Source of the DNA: Methylotuvimicrobium sp018830325
GTDB lineage: Bacteria > Pseudomonadota > Gammaproteobacteria > Methylococcales > Methylomonadaceae
Direction: 5' to 3'
Assembly: GCF_044788715.1 (NCBI RefSeq)
Contig: NZ_CP173170.1
Coordinates: 620,001 to 684,000, forward strand
Length of the DNA: 64,000 nucleotides
The notes beneath the pieces were generated by a model. The model worked only from the letters and a program-made list of their open reading frames with translations, did not search any database and was not told the origin of the DNA. How positions within the stretch are numbered: the first letter of the stretch is position 1; each line of letters opens with the position of its first letter. Below are positions 1 through 9,369 of this stretch, one piece after another. The position numbers were made by a program, and so were the translations under genes.

Positions 1-10
1 AGCAGAGCCT

Positions 11-2209
11 GTGAAAAAGGCTTCGTCAAAAACTGCAAATGCGGCAAAATCCCCTGTTAAGCCTAAGGCGAAAGCAGCTCCTAAAAACAAGCTTTCCGAA
101 AAAACCAAGACTGTCTCTAGCGTCAAGACGCCGACTCAAGCTAAGAAGGATGAAGAGAAGGCTAAAGCCGAAATAAAAGCTAAGGATTCTCCGAAAACTA
201 AGTCTGCAGAGGAACTTAAGTCGGCGCCAATGCGTAATTCTGCGAACTCAAATTCTGATCAGCCGACTGAATCCGATCGGCAAAATAAAGCACCAGAAAC
301 AACAGCGCAGGAAAAGCCGAAAGCGGAGTCGTTGTCGCCTGCGCCGGTTTTGCCTGTTGTTCCGCAAAACGAGATTGCGGCGGCAGAGAATGTTGCTTCG
401 AAGGGGGCAGCGCCTAGTCAAGTTTCCGAAAAAGGCGCTCCTAAACAGTCCGGTACCGCTGGCGAAACCCAAGTCGAGACGTCTTCTAAGGGCGACGAAT
501 CTGTATACCGGGAGCCCAATACGGCATTTATCACGCCTTTGCCCGAGGTTGCTCAGGCGACATCCATCAGTCCCGGTGTGCCGTCGGAAAAGTTTCGGCG
601 GCAACCCGATTATAGTAAGGCAGAGCCAATAGCGCCGCCCCCCGAGTCTTCGGCGCCGGAGCCCGTTGCCGACATGATGTCGCCCCTCGAGCATGCGCCA
701 TACCACGACCAACCCGGTCCCGACTACCCGCATATGTTTGTCGTGCAGATTACTCCGGAATTGGCACCCCTGGCGAAGGTCGGAGGTTTGGCGGATGTTG
801 TGACCGGTTTAAGCCGCGAACTGGAATTGCGCGGACACAGTGTCGAGATTATTTTGCCCAAATACGATTGTATGCATTACGATCATATTTGGGGCTTATG
901 CAAAACCTATGACGACCTTTGGGTGCCCTGGTATAACGGCCATATTCATTGTACGGTCTGGTTCGGTTTCGTTCATGGCCGTAAATGCTTTTTCATCGAG
1001 CCGCACTCTCCGGACAATTTCTTCAATCGTGGCACGATTTACGGCTTTAATGACGACGTACTGCGCTACGCGTTCTTTTGCCGCGCCGCGTTGGAATTTC
1101 TTTGGAAATCCGGCAAACATCCCGATGTGATTCACTGCCACGACTGGCAAACGGCATTGGTGCCGGTGTTTTTATATGAGATCTATCAGAATTTAGGCTT
1201 CTGGCATCCGAGAGTATGTTTTACGATTCATAACTTCAAGCATCAAGGGTTGACGGGCGACTTCTTATTGAATGCGACGGGCCTGCATCGACCGGAGTAT
1301 TATTTTCATCATGATCGCTTGTTGGATAATCGGATTCCGCATGCGTTGAATTTGATGAAAGGCGGTATAGTCTATTCCAACTTCGTTACGACGGTATCGC
1401 CGCGTTATGCCGGAGAAACCAAAGACGGCGGTCAAGGATTCGGTTTGGAACCGACCCTTCATGCGCATCATTATAAGTTCGGTGGTGTGGTCAACGGGAT
1501 CGATTATGATGTCTGGAATCCCGAAATCGACCCGCATATCGCCGCTCCCTTTACCGTGGAAAAAGTAGACAATAAATATCTCAATAAACGGGCTTTACGC
1601 GATCGCTTGTTGCTAGCGGACAATGAAAAACCGATTATTGCTTTCGTCGGACGGCTCGATCCTCAGAAAGGGTTGGACTTGGTTCGTCATGCACTGTTTT
1701 ATTCATTGAACCATCGGGCGCAGTTCGTGTTGCTAGGCTCAAGTCCCGAGCGGGATATCAATAGCTATTTCTGGGAGTTGAAGCGGCATTTAAACGAGAG
1801 TCCCGATTGCCATATCGAAGTCGGTTTCGACGAAGGCTTGGCGCATCTGATTTATGCCGGTGCGGATATGATTGTCGTGCCTAGCCTGTTCGAACCTTGC
1901 GGTCTAACCCAGTTGATTGCGATGAAATACGGCACGGTTCCGATTGTTCGCGAGGTCGGCGGTTTGGCCGATACGGTCTTCGACAAGGACCATGCTCATC
2001 ACAAAGCCTTGCACGAGCGCAACGGCTATGTTTTTAGGGATTACAACAATGATGGGCTGGAGTCGGCATTGTCGCGCTCGATCGATTGTTATTATCAATT
2101 TCCGGATCATTTTCGGGAGTTGATGAAAAATGCAATGCGTTGCGATTACTCCTGGAAATATCCGGGACAACATTACCTGAATATCTATGATTATATTCGT
2201 AACAAATAA
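11..2209 (+). CDS. glgA: Glycogen synthase (GT5) with long disordered N-terminal extension
   Basis: Transfers glucose from ADP-glucose to the non-reducing end of a growing alpha-1,4-glucan in the cytoplasm. The catalytic part begins near residue 242 and carries the substrate-binding KVGGL motif at about residue 256 and the C-terminal EPCGLTQL region expected for GT5/GT-B starch synthases. From residue 242 to 732 it is about 490 residues, the normal family length. The first 240 residues are an added low-complexity region, rich in Lys/Ala/Pro/Ser/Glu, with the Lys density highest in the first 70 residues. The start shown is a GTG 10 bases into the window. The frame stays open to the window edge, so the true start may lie upstream. 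The gene is followed after 12 bases by a GH13 gene, which suggests one operon. Function is well supported; the role of the extension is unknown. Confidence 0.93.
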   Translation: MKKASSKTANAAKSPVKPKAKAAPKNKLSEKTKTVSSVKTPTQAKKDEEKAKAEIKAKDSPKTKSAEELKSAPMRNSANSNSDQPTESDRQNKAPETTAQEKPKAESLSPAPVLPVVPQNEIAAAENVASKGAAPSQVSEKGAPKQSGTAGETQVETSSKGDESVYREPNTAFITPLPEVAQATSISPGVPSEKFRRQPDYSKAEPIAPPPESSAPEPVADMMSPLEHAPYHDQPGPDYPHMFVVQITPELAPLAKVGGLADVVTGLSRELELRGHSVEIILPKYDCMHYDHIWGLCKTYDDLWVPWYNGHIHCTVWFGFVHGRKCFFIEPHSPDNFFNRGTIYGFNDDVLRYAFFCRAALEFLWKSGKHPDVIHCHDWQTALVPVFLYEIYQNLGFWHPRVCFTIHNFKHQGLTGDFLLNATGLHRPEYYFHHDRLLDNRIPHALNLMKGGIVYSNFVTTVSPRYAGETKDGGQGFGLEPTLHAHHYKFGGVVNGIDYDVWNPEIDPHIAAPFTVEKVDNKYLNKRALRDRLLLADNEKPIIAFVGRLDPQKGLDLVRHALFYSLNHRAQFVLLGSSPERDINSYFWELKRHLNESPDCHIEVGFDEGLAHLIYAGADMIVVPSLFEPCGLTQLIAMKYGTVPIVREVGGLADTVFDKDHAHHKALHERNGYVFRDYNNDGLESALSRSIDCYYQFPDHFRELMKNAMRCDYSWKYPGQHYLNIYDYIRNK

Positions 2210-2221
2210 AGAGGCCGATTC

Positions 2222-3490
2222 ATGAGGATGTACAACTTGTTCCCCCTGTTGGTAGGCCACTTCGGGCAGTGGGAGGCGCACTTGGAAAGGGCCGCGGCGA
2301 TGCGGTTCGATTGGGTTTTTGTCAACCCGTTACAAAAAACCGGGGCGTCCGGCAGTCTATATTCTATTGCCGATTATTTTCAGTTAAACCCGCTGTTAGT
2401 CGATCCGAAATCCAAAAAGACCGCCGAGCAACAATTGCGGGCCTTGATTCAACAGGCTGAGAAAAAACACCGACTCCGCTTTATGACCGATTTGGTATTG
2501 AATCACTGTGCGATCGATTCGCCCTTGTTGAAACAGCACCCGGAATGGTTTGTTTGCGAGCATGGGCAGGTGCAGCGTCCTTTTTGTCTCGAAGACGGCG
2601 GTCATAAGGTGGTATGGGAAGATTTAGCGCAATTCGATCATGGTCGTAGTCACGATAATGGGCTTTATGCCTATTTTCGTAAAATCATCGAGTCATACAT
2701 CGACCTGGGTTTTAAAGGCTTTCGCTGCGATGCCGCCTATCAATTATCGCCCGAACTTTGGCGGCAATTGATTACGGATACGAAACAAAAACATCCCGAT
2801 GTGGTGTTTACCGCTGAAACGCTAGGCTGCAGCGCCGAGCGTACCAAGCAAACCGCGCAAGCCGGGTTTGATTATATTTTCAATAGTTCCAAATGGTGGG
2901 ATTTCGAAAGTCCTTGGTTACCGGAACAGTATCAATTGTTGCGCCAAGCCGCTCCGTCGATCAGTTTTCCCGAAAGCCACGATACGCCTCGTTTATTTGC
3001 CGAAAGCAACGGCAATGCCGAAGCCCTAAAGCAGCGTTACTTGTTTTCCGCAGTGTTCAGCAGCGGCGTGATGATGCCGATGGGTTACGAATACGGTTTT
3101 AGTAAACCGCTACATGTGGTGCATACGCGTCCTGAGGATTGGGAAAATACCGAGGTGGATTTGACCGAGTTTATTACTCAAGTTAACACGGTGAAAGCCG
3201 ATTACCCTGTATTTCAGGAAGAGGGCCCTTTTAACCTAATCGGTTATCCGCAGTCGCCGATACTTTTTTTCTGGAAAGCCAGTCTATCCGGACAGCAAGA
3301 AGCTTTGATCTTGTTAAATAAGGACCCTTGGCAACGCCATGAGTTTTCGACGCCCGATCTCTATCAGTATGTTCAGTCGCGTGCGCCGTTTACCGATCTA
3401 TCGCCGGAGTATCCGCTAGCTTATGTGCCGAGTCCTTATCATTTCGACTTATTGCCGGGTATGGTTCGGGTGATGGTTACGACACAGTAA
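2222..3490 (+). CDS. GH13 alpha-amylase-family enzyme of the glycogen operon
   Basis: A 422-residue GH13 (alpha-amylase superfamily) protein. Visible family motifs are FMTDLVLNH (region I), GFKGFRCDAAYQ (region II, nucleophile Asp), VFTAETLG (acid/base Glu) and SFPESHDTPR (region IV with the transition-state Asp). There is no signal peptide, so it should act in the cytoplasm on glycogen or maltodextrin. It lacks an obvious CBM48 domain and is shorter than GlgE, GlgX or GlgB, so the exact reaction (hydrolase or glucanotransferase) cannot be told; some features recall GlgE-type maltosyltransferases. An AGAGG ribosome site precedes the ATG by 7 bases. It sits between glgA and glgB, which supports a role in glycogen turnover. 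Confidence 0.85.
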   Translation: MRMYNLFPLLVGHFGQWEAHLERAAAMRFDWVFVNPLQKTGASGSLYSIADYFQLNPLLVDPKSKKTAEQQLRALIQQAEKKHRLRFMTDLVLNHCAIDSPLLKQHPEWFVCEHGQVQRPFCLEDGGHKVVWEDLAQFDHGRSHDNGLYAYFRKIIESYIDLGFKGFRCDAAYQLSPELWRQLITDTKQKHPDVVFTAETLGCSAERTKQTAQAGFDYIFNSSKWWDFESPWLPEQYQLLRQAAPSISFPESHDTPRLFAESNGNAEALKQRYLFSAVFSSGVMMPMGYEYGFSKPLHVVHTRPEDWENTEVDLTEFITQVNTVKADYPVFQEEGPFNLIGYPQSPILFFWKASLSGQQEALILLNKDPWQRHEFSTPDLYQYVQSRAPFTDLSPEYPLAYVPSPYHFDLLPGMVRVMVTTQ

Positions 3491-3632
3491 ACGGTTTGAA
3501 CCAAATTCAAATTTTACAACTATTAGGTGCCAGAGTAACGACGCCGAATCGATGCTAAACCAGGATAGCACATTAGAACAGGAGAGCGGGAACCGGGCTT
3601 GTCGAGGCAAGCTGAGCTATCCCCACCCGAAT

Positions 3633-3786
3633 GATATACCTTTCGTACTTTAAATTTCGGCATTAGCCTATGGAGGTGCCGGGGTGTTCGGATAGCATGG
3701 ATGCTATCATAGAGCCTACATGGACGTATTTACGGCGTCCTTTGACGGGCACCCCGGCACCGAAATTTGACAAGCAAGGGGTATAA
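3633..3786. repeat. MITE-like palindromic repeat upstream of glgB
   Basis: The 320-base gap between the GH13 gene and glgB holds no gene but contains a palindromic element. Its arms read AAATTTCGG (3652-3660) paired with CCGAAATTT (3760-3768), and inside them a 12-bp stem GGTGCCGGGGTG / CACCCCGGCACC. A small inner hairpin ATAGCATGGATGCTAT sits at the tip. The reverse complement of this block recurs near 63.0-63.2 kb, where it carries a further insertion. The apparent 15-residue N-terminal extension of the glgB frame is translation of this repeat and is not used as the start here. Confidence 0.75.
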
Positions 3787-3811
3787 ATTCGCGGGCTTCC
3801 CGCAAAAGCAG

Positions 3812-6037
3812 ATGAGTAAAACAAAACTATCCACAGAATTACAGAGTCTTGTCGATGCAAAATGCAGCGATCCCTTTGCCGTTTTAGGCCGCCATCCGAA
3901 GGATGATAAACAAGTTGTGGTACGAGCTTTTTTGCCTCATGCCGAAACCGTGGCCTTGGCTGAAGGAAACATGCCATTGACTCGAATTGAAGGTACGGCT
4001 CTTTTCGAATGGCATGGCTTAGCATCACAAGTTCCTCCATGCTATCGGCTGATTTGGCGCGATCAAGACCATTACGAGCACATTGGTTACGATCCTTATT
4101 GTTACGGACCGCAATTACCGGATTACGATTTACATTTATTCAGTGAAGGTAAACATTGGCATGCTTACCGTTTGCTAGGCGCACGCGTACACGAAATCGA
4201 AAATGTCGCCGGCGTGCTGTTTTCCGTGTGGGCGCCTAATGCGGAGCGGGTCAGCGTAGTCGGCGATTTTAATCGCTGGGACGGCCGATGCCATCAAATG
4301 CGAGTGCATGGTAATGGGGTGTGGGAGCTTTTTATTCCAGGATTAGAGCCCGGCTTGGTTTATAAGTATGAAATTCGCGCGAAGAACGGCGATATTTTAT
4401 TAAAGACAGATCCTTACGGTCGGTTTTATGAGGTTCGCCCGAATACGGCAAGCATTGTAACGGCAAACGATAAGTTTAATTGGCATGACCAAAAATGGTT
4501 GAAACAGCGTGAGAAGTTCGATTGGCAGCACAAGCCGATTAGCATTTACGAGGTGCATTTGGGGTCTTGGCAGCGAGGCTCCGAAGGCGAGCTGCTCAAT
4601 TACCGGCAATTGGCGGTGGCCTTGGTGGAATATGCCAAAACTTTGGGGTTTACCCATCTTGAGTTATTGCCGGTTACTGAGCACCCCTATGATAAATCGT
4701 GGGGCTACCAAACGACGGGGTACTATGCACCAACTAGCCGATTCGGTAGCCCCGAAGATTTTCGCTGGTTTGTCGATTATTGTCATCAGCATGAGATCGG
4801 TGTTATTCTCGATTGGGTGCCGGCGCATTTTCCAAAAGATGCGCATGCGCTTGCATGGTTCGACGGCACATCGCTTTACGAGCATGAAGATCCAAGGCTC
4901 GGTGAACATCGTGATTGGTCGACATTGATCTTTAATTTCGGTCGCTATGAAGTTAAGAACTTTTTGATCTCGAGTGCGCTATTCTGGCTTGAGGAATACC
5001 ATGTAGACGGTTTGCGAGTCGATGCGGTAGCGTCAATGTTGTATCTTGATTATTCCCGTGAGGAAGGCGAGTGGATACCCAATAAATACGGCGGCCGCGA
5101 AAATTTGGAGGCCATCGACTTTTTAAGATCATTGAACGAAATTACCCATCAGCAAGTGCCCGGCGTGTTGATCATGGCCGAAGAGTCAACTGCTTGGCCG
5201 CAAGTCACCAAGCCTCCGTATGTCGGTGGGTTGGGCTTCGATTTGAAGTGGAATATGGGCTGGATGAACGATACGTTGCGCTATATGGAAAAAGAGTCGA
5301 TCTATCGCCAATACCATCAGGGAGAATTAACCTTTAGTCTGATTTACGCCTTTACGGAAAATTTTCTATTGCCGTTTTCTCACGATGAAGTGGTTCACGG
5401 CAAGCAATCGATGTTATATAAAATGCCTGGCGATGAGTGGCAGCGCTTTGCTAATTTGCGTTTGGTGTATTTTTATATGTTTACCCACCCCGGCAAAAAG
5501 TTGCTCTTCATGGGTTGTGAATTCGGTCAAGGACGCGAATGGGATAGCAGTCAAGTGCTTGACTGGTATGTGTTGGCCTATCCGATCCACCAAGGCTTGC
5601 AACATCTGGTTAAGACGCTGAATCACACCTATCAAAAGGAGACGGCTTTACACGCCAATGATTTTACCGATGCGGGATTTGAGTGGATTGATTGCCATGA
5701 TGCCCATAACTCGGTGCTGATCTATATCCGCAAGGATCCGGAGACAGGCGCGTTTCTCATTGTGGCGTTGAATTTTACCCCGGTGCCTCGCGAGTATTAT
5801 CACATTGGTGTACCGGCAGCCGGGCGTTATGATGAAATCCTTAACTCCGATGCGCAGGAATTCGGTGGCAGCGGGGTGATAAATTCACCGGACGGTATTT
5901 GGACTCAGGAGCAAGCCTGGATGAATCGGCCTCACTCGCTCTATATCACTTTGCCGCCTTTAGGTGGGGTCGTCTTAAAACACAGTCAAACGGCACCCGG
6001 TCCGCAAGCGGTGTTAACGCCTCCCAAAAAGAATTAA
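3812..6037 (+). CDS. glgB: 1,4-alpha-glucan branching enzyme
   Basis: Makes alpha-1,6 branches in glycogen by cleaving an alpha-1,4 chain and transferring the segment. The 741-residue product has the usual GlgB layout: an N-terminal domain, a CBM48 module around WAPNAERVSVVGDFNRWDG, a GH13 barrel and a C-terminal beta domain. Catalytic regions are visible: DGLRVDAVASM (nucleophile Asp), IMAEESTAWP (acid/base Glu) and LPFSHDEVVHGK. The ATG at 3812 gives MSKTKLSTELQSLVDAKCSD, matching the family start; the open frame further upstream lies in a repeat. Length equals the family norm of about 730. The ribosome site is weak. A 10-bp stem hairpin follows the gene, closing the glycogen locus. Confidence 0.96.
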   Translation: MSKTKLSTELQSLVDAKCSDPFAVLGRHPKDDKQVVVRAFLPHAETVALAEGNMPLTRIEGTALFEWHGLASQVPPCYRLIWRDQDHYEHIGYDPYCYGPQLPDYDLHLFSEGKHWHAYRLLGARVHEIENVAGVLFSVWAPNAERVSVVGDFNRWDGRCHQMRVHGNGVWELFIPGLEPGLVYKYEIRAKNGDILLKTDPYGRFYEVRPNTASIVTANDKFNWHDQKWLKQREKFDWQHKPISIYEVHLGSWQRGSEGELLNYRQLAVALVEYAKTLGFTHLELLPVTEHPYDKSWGYQTTGYYAPTSRFGSPEDFRWFVDYCHQHEIGVILDWVPAHFPKDAHALAWFDGTSLYEHEDPRLGEHRDWSTLIFNFGRYEVKNFLISSALFWLEEYHVDGLRVDAVASMLYLDYSREEGEWIPNKYGGRENLEAIDFLRSLNEITHQQVPGVLIMAEESTAWPQVTKPPYVGGLGFDLKWNMGWMNDTLRYMEKESIYRQYHQGELTFSLIYAFTENFLLPFSHDEVVHGKQSMLYKMPGDEWQRFANLRLVYFYMFTHPGKKLLFMGCEFGQGREWDSSQVLDWYVLAYPIHQGLQHLVKTLNHTYQKETALHANDFTDAGFEWIDCHDAHNSVLIYIRKDPETGAFLIVALNFTPVPREYYHIGVPAAGRYDEILNSDAQEFGGSGVINSPDGIWTQEQAWMNRPHSLYITLPPLGGVVLKHSQTAPGPQAVLTPPKKN

Positions 6038-6048
6038 TCCTGAAAAAA

Positions 6049-6077
6049 CCAGGCTAAATTCAAATGATTTAGCCTGG
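6049..6077 (+). terminator. Hairpin after glgB, likely transcription terminator
   Basis: Perfect 10-bp stem CCAGGCTAAA / TTTAGCCTGG with a 9-base loop, starting 12 bases after the glgB stop. The following tract (GGATTTTAT) is only moderately T-rich, so termination may be partial. Confidence 0.6.
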
Positions 6078-6190
6078 TGGATTTTATATCTGCATTTTGA
6101 CTTTCGCGTCTAACTATAAAAGCCGAAAACTTGACCGCTCGAAGTGGAATAACATATCCGGCTGATTAGTTGGGAAGATAACGATTCGTA

Positions 6191-7042
6191 TTAGTCGTCA
6201 TCTTTGCGGATTTTTTGTTTTGGAATCGGTAATAATGGGACTTGGTAGCCGGCGATAATTTTTTGAATGTCATCGAAATTTTCGTCAATGAGCCGGTTGA
6301 GCATTTCTTTTCGCGCCTTGTCTCCATAGCGTACCCCCATAGCTATCGAAAAATCGAACTTCATGCCGGGTGACGAGCTCATGGGGATGGCAGTAAAGCT
6401 ACCTTTGGGGCTTTGCGAGAGCACATGGCCCGCCATCGGTCCCCAGAGTATAGCCATATCAATTATTCCGGCTTTTAGATCCTTATCGGTCTGCATAGCG
6501 ACATTGTTTTCGTCATCGCCGGTCATGGTTTGGTAAGGCACGCCTTGATCGATTAAGCCCATTTTTTGCAGCCAAGCCGTACCGGGGCCTCTGTCGAACA
6601 TTGCAATGCGTAACGATTCTTGGCGCTGGAGGGGTAAATCGTTCAACTGTTCCGCCGATGTGATATCGTCCCAACCACGATTTTTGGCGATCAGTAAGAC
6701 ATAGGTCGAATGATAATAGGGCTTGGTTGTCAAAGTTCGATCGTAACCGGTCGGGACGCCCATGACGACATCGCATTTATATTCGTCCTCGGAATCGCTG
6801 ATCGTTGCTGTTAGTGTGTTTCGGATAAAGCCTATGCGATTGGGAAACCAAGTGTACTCAAGGTCTTGTCCCAATTTCTTGGCGAATAATTCAGCAATTT
6901 TATTTTCGAAGCCATCGCCTTTTTTAGTGGAATAAGGCGGGTCTAACGGGTCTGCGCAGACTCTGAATTTGTCCTCGGCATTGGCTGGGGAGGCTATGGC
7001 GGCAAATAACAAACCGCTAAATAATAAAGTCCTGAGAGTCAT
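6191..7042 (-). CDS. xoxJ: XoxJ/MxaJ-like periplasmic solute-binding protein of methanol oxidation
   Basis: A 283-residue periplasmic protein of the type 3 solute-binding fold (FRVCADPLDPPYS near the N-terminus, then paired lobes), as in the MxaJ/XoxJ family. These proteins accompany methanol dehydrogenases and are thought to activate the enzyme or help load its cofactor. A clear signal peptide starts at MTLRTLLFSGLLFAAIASPANA. The ATG at 7042 is preceded by AGGAGAAAG, so it is preferred over the upstream start that would add 19 residues before the signal peptide. The C-terminus is basic (KQKIRKDDD). It lies downstream of xoxF on the same strand, but the 420-base gap contains a strong terminator and a repeat element, so it may have its own promoter. 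No cytochrome xoxG lies beside it. Confidence 0.82.
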   Translation of the reverse strand: MTLRTLLFSGLLFAAIASPANAEDKFRVCADPLDPPYSTKKGDGFENKIAELFAKKLGQDLEYTWFPNRIGFIRNTLTATISDSEDEYKCDVVMGVPTGYDRTLTTKPYYHSTYVLLIAKNRGWDDITSAEQLNDLPLQRQESLRIAMFDRGPGTAWLQKMGLIDQGVPYQTMTGDDENNVAMQTDKDLKAGIIDMAILWGPMAGHVLSQSPKGSFTAIPMSSSPGMKFDFSIAMGVRYGDKARKEMLNRLIDENFDDIQKIIAGYQVPLLPIPKQKIRKDDD

Positions 7043-7227
7043 TCTTTCTCCTAGTGAGTTCGAAATTGAGCTTAATAGTTTAATGTATCTGAGCCGCAAA
7101 GGCTAAGTTATAGCGCAGGAATTGTCGGGGGCAGGCTTTTGATGGTTGATCAAAAAAAGGCTCTGTATGCGGTAATAGTTGAAAACACCCATCACTTCCG
7201 GAAGCACTTAAAATTCAAAGTGAATTA

Positions 7228-7326
7228 TAGGGTGCGCTGTGCGTACCTAATATCGGTGCATCGAATACCGGCGCAAGGCAACACATAAGTGCGCGTTAAA
7301 CTGCGAGTGGGACTCACAGCGTACCC
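7228..7326. repeat. MITE-like element with GTACGC-type inverted ends, between xoxF and xoxJ
   Basis: The element starts TAGGGTGCGCTGTGCGTACC and ends with the inverted CACAGCGTACCC. The same ends occur at 63213-63304, and a half copy (GCTGTGCGTACC) near 16080. The xoxF-xoxJ gap of 420 bases otherwise holds the xoxF terminator and no gene. Confidence 0.65.
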
Positions 7327-7399
7327 AATCTTCAAGTTTCGACATTGGCCTAGTATTCCTGTTGTCGATGTCTTTTCAACGACTAACGCGAACAAAGCT

Positions 7400-7434
7400 A
7401 AAAAAAAACCCCGGCCGAAAATCGACCGGGGTTT
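7400..7434 (-). terminator. Rho-independent terminator of xoxF
   Basis: On the minus strand, a GC-rich stem AACCCCGGTC / GGCCGGGGTT with a short AT-rich loop is followed by a run of nine T. It begins about 30 bases after the xoxF stop codon. This is a textbook intrinsic terminator and separates xoxF from the downstream xoxJ. Confidence 0.9.
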
Positions 7435-7461
7435 GTTTCGATCTATAAATCAGATCTTTTC

Positions 7462-9315
7462 TTAATTAGGCAATGCGAATACAGTCAATGTGCCGCCCAA
7501 TTTAGTGTAAGAGCTCAAGCTTCTATATGCGCCGACCGCTCCTAAACCTTCAGAGTTAGAAGATTCTTCGCCGGAGTCGAGGCCTGCAGCAATACCGATA
7601 CCGGCCCAGCCGCCAACACCTGATAGTACGCCGACATATTGTTTGCCGTTATATTCCCAAGTATTGACGTTACCGATGATGCCGGAAGGCGTTTTAAATC
7701 TGTAAAGCTCTTTACCGGATTTTGCGTCAACCGCTTTCAGGTAACCTTCCAGTGTGCCATAGAAAACGACGCCGCCGGCTGTGGCAAGCGAGCCTGACCA
7801 AACCGAGAATTGCTCTTTATTAGACCAGATAATTTTACCGGTGGTTGCATCCCATGCAGTAAATTGACCCAGGTTGGTAGAGCCGTCTTCCTTGCCTGTG
7901 ATGGCATCTTTACCGGCCGGGAACATAGACAATGTCGCGCCAACGTAAGGTTGGCCAGCAGTATATTCAACCTCGAACGGTTCGTAGTCCATACAAACAT
8001 GGTTGCCGGAAATGTAGAAATAACCGGTTTGCGGAGAGTAAGATACAGGCTGTTGATTTTTGCTTCCCAATGCAGCAGGGCAGACGCCTTCAGTGTTAAC
8101 GTCTTCACCGTTGTATTCGGTGCTGTATTGAGAAACGACTTGCGGGCGTCCGGATTTCAGGTCGACATGAGTCGCCCAGTTAACCGCTTTGTCGAATTTT
8201 TCGGCAACTAACAATTCGCCGGTTACGCGGTCCAGCGTGTAGCCGAAACCGTTACGGTCGAAGTGAACGGCGGTTTTACGCATTTGGCCTTTGATCTCTT
8301 GGTCGACCAGCGCAACTTCGTTGATACCATCGAAATCCCATTCGTCATGCGGAGTCATTTGGTAAACCCATTTGACTTCCCCGGTGTCTGCGTCACGAGC
8401 CCATAACGACATCGACCACTTGTTGTCGCCGGGACGTTGTGCCGGATTCCAAGTCGAAGGATTGCCGGATCCGTAATAGACCAGGTTTAATTCAGGATCG
8501 TAGCTGTACCAGCCCCAAGTGGTGCCGCCGCCGATTTTCCATTGATCGCCTTCCCAAGTGCTGGTGCTGGAATCTTTGCCGACCAGTTGAACTTTACCGT
8601 CTTTCCAGGTGGTGGTTTTAGTTGCGTTGATCAGCGTGTCCGAATCAGGACCCATGCTGTAGCCTTTCCAGTCCAGTTCGCCGGTGCGGATGTTGTAGGC
8701 TGCCAAGAAGCCGCGAACACCGAATTCACCGCCGGAGATGCCTGTGATGACTTTGTCTTTGACAACTAAAGGCGCTTGGGTGTTGGTCATGCCCAATTTA
8801 GGATCGCCGTTTTGCACGCTCCATACGCGTTTACCGGTTTTGGCGTCCAATGCAGTCAAGACAGTATCGGATTGTTGCAGGAAGATTTTGCCGTCGCCGT
8901 AAGCCAGGCCTCGGTTAACGGTGTCGCAACACATCACAGGAATCGTGACGTCGGCGTCTTGTTGCGGAGTATATTCCCAAATGACCGCTTGAGACTTTTG
9001 GTCGATCGCATAAACGGTGTTAGGGAACGGAGTGTGAATATACATGACGTCATTGACAACCAGAGGGCCGCCTTCATGACCGCGCAGAACGCCGGTTGAA
9101 AAAGTCCATGCAGGTTGCAGGTTTTTGACGTTAGAAGTGTTGATTTGTTTGAGTTCGCTGTAACGGGTACCGTGATAGTTACCGCCCCAAGTTGCCCAGT
9201 TCGCAGGGTTCTTGGTCAATTTTTCAACTTCGCTATTCGCTTGAGATACTGCAGGTACTGCAAGCAGGGCAGCGACAGTTGAGGCAATCAGCCAGCTTTT
9301 GACAGGCTTCTTCAT
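7462..9315 (-). CDS. xoxF: Lanthanide-dependent methanol dehydrogenase XoxF (PQQ quinoprotein)
   Basis: Periplasmic PQQ enzyme oxidising methanol to formaldehyde or formate and passing electrons to a c-type cytochrome. The 617-residue precursor has a signal peptide cleaved after about VPAVSQA. It keeps the adjacent cysteines C129-C130 (PVMCCDT) that form the vicinal disulphide over PQQ, and repeated propeller W motifs. In HDEWDFDG the catalytic Asp (D327) is followed two residues later by a second Asp (D329). MxaF enzymes carry Ala there, and this Asp is the established mark of lanthanide-binding XoxF. The ATG has a strong AGGAGG ribosome site. Candidate promoter and palindromes lie upstream and a strong terminator lies downstream, so it looks monocistronic and highly expressed. 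Its family subtype (probably XoxF5) is an inference. Confidence 0.97.
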   Translation of the reverse strand: MKKPVKSWLIASTVAALLAVPAVSQANSEVEKLTKNPANWATWGGNYHGTRYSELKQINTSNVKNLQPAWTFSTGVLRGHEGGPLVVNDVMYIHTPFPNTVYAIDQKSQAVIWEYTPQQDADVTIPVMCCDTVNRGLAYGDGKIFLQQSDTVLTALDAKTGKRVWSVQNGDPKLGMTNTQAPLVVKDKVITGISGGEFGVRGFLAAYNIRTGELDWKGYSMGPDSDTLINATKTTTWKDGKVQLVGKDSSTSTWEGDQWKIGGGTTWGWYSYDPELNLVYYGSGNPSTWNPAQRPGDNKWSMSLWARDADTGEVKWVYQMTPHDEWDFDGINEVALVDQEIKGQMRKTAVHFDRNGFGYTLDRVTGELLVAEKFDKAVNWATHVDLKSGRPQVVSQYSTEYNGEDVNTEGVCPAALGSKNQQPVSYSPQTGYFYISGNHVCMDYEPFEVEYTAGQPYVGATLSMFPAGKDAITGKEDGSTNLGQFTAWDATTGKIIWSNKEQFSVWSGSLATAGGVVFYGTLEGYLKAVDAKSGKELYRFKTPSGIIGNVNTWEYNGKQYVGVLSGVGGWAGIGIAAGLDSGEESSNSEGLGAVGAYRSLSSYTKLGGTLTVFALPN

Positions 9316-9369
9316 ATATTTCCTCCTGGTATCCTGTTACGCGACAGAATACGGGTTATGATTTTTAAG

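Noticed and set aside
248..733. 161-residue minus-strand frame opposite glgA
   Set aside because: It is an Arg/Leu-rich shadow of the low-complexity glgA extension, with no ribosome site and no recognisable domain.
3767..3811. Longer GlgB with 15 extra N-terminal residues
   Set aside because: These codons lie in the end of a palindromic repeat; the ATG at 3812 matches the family start.
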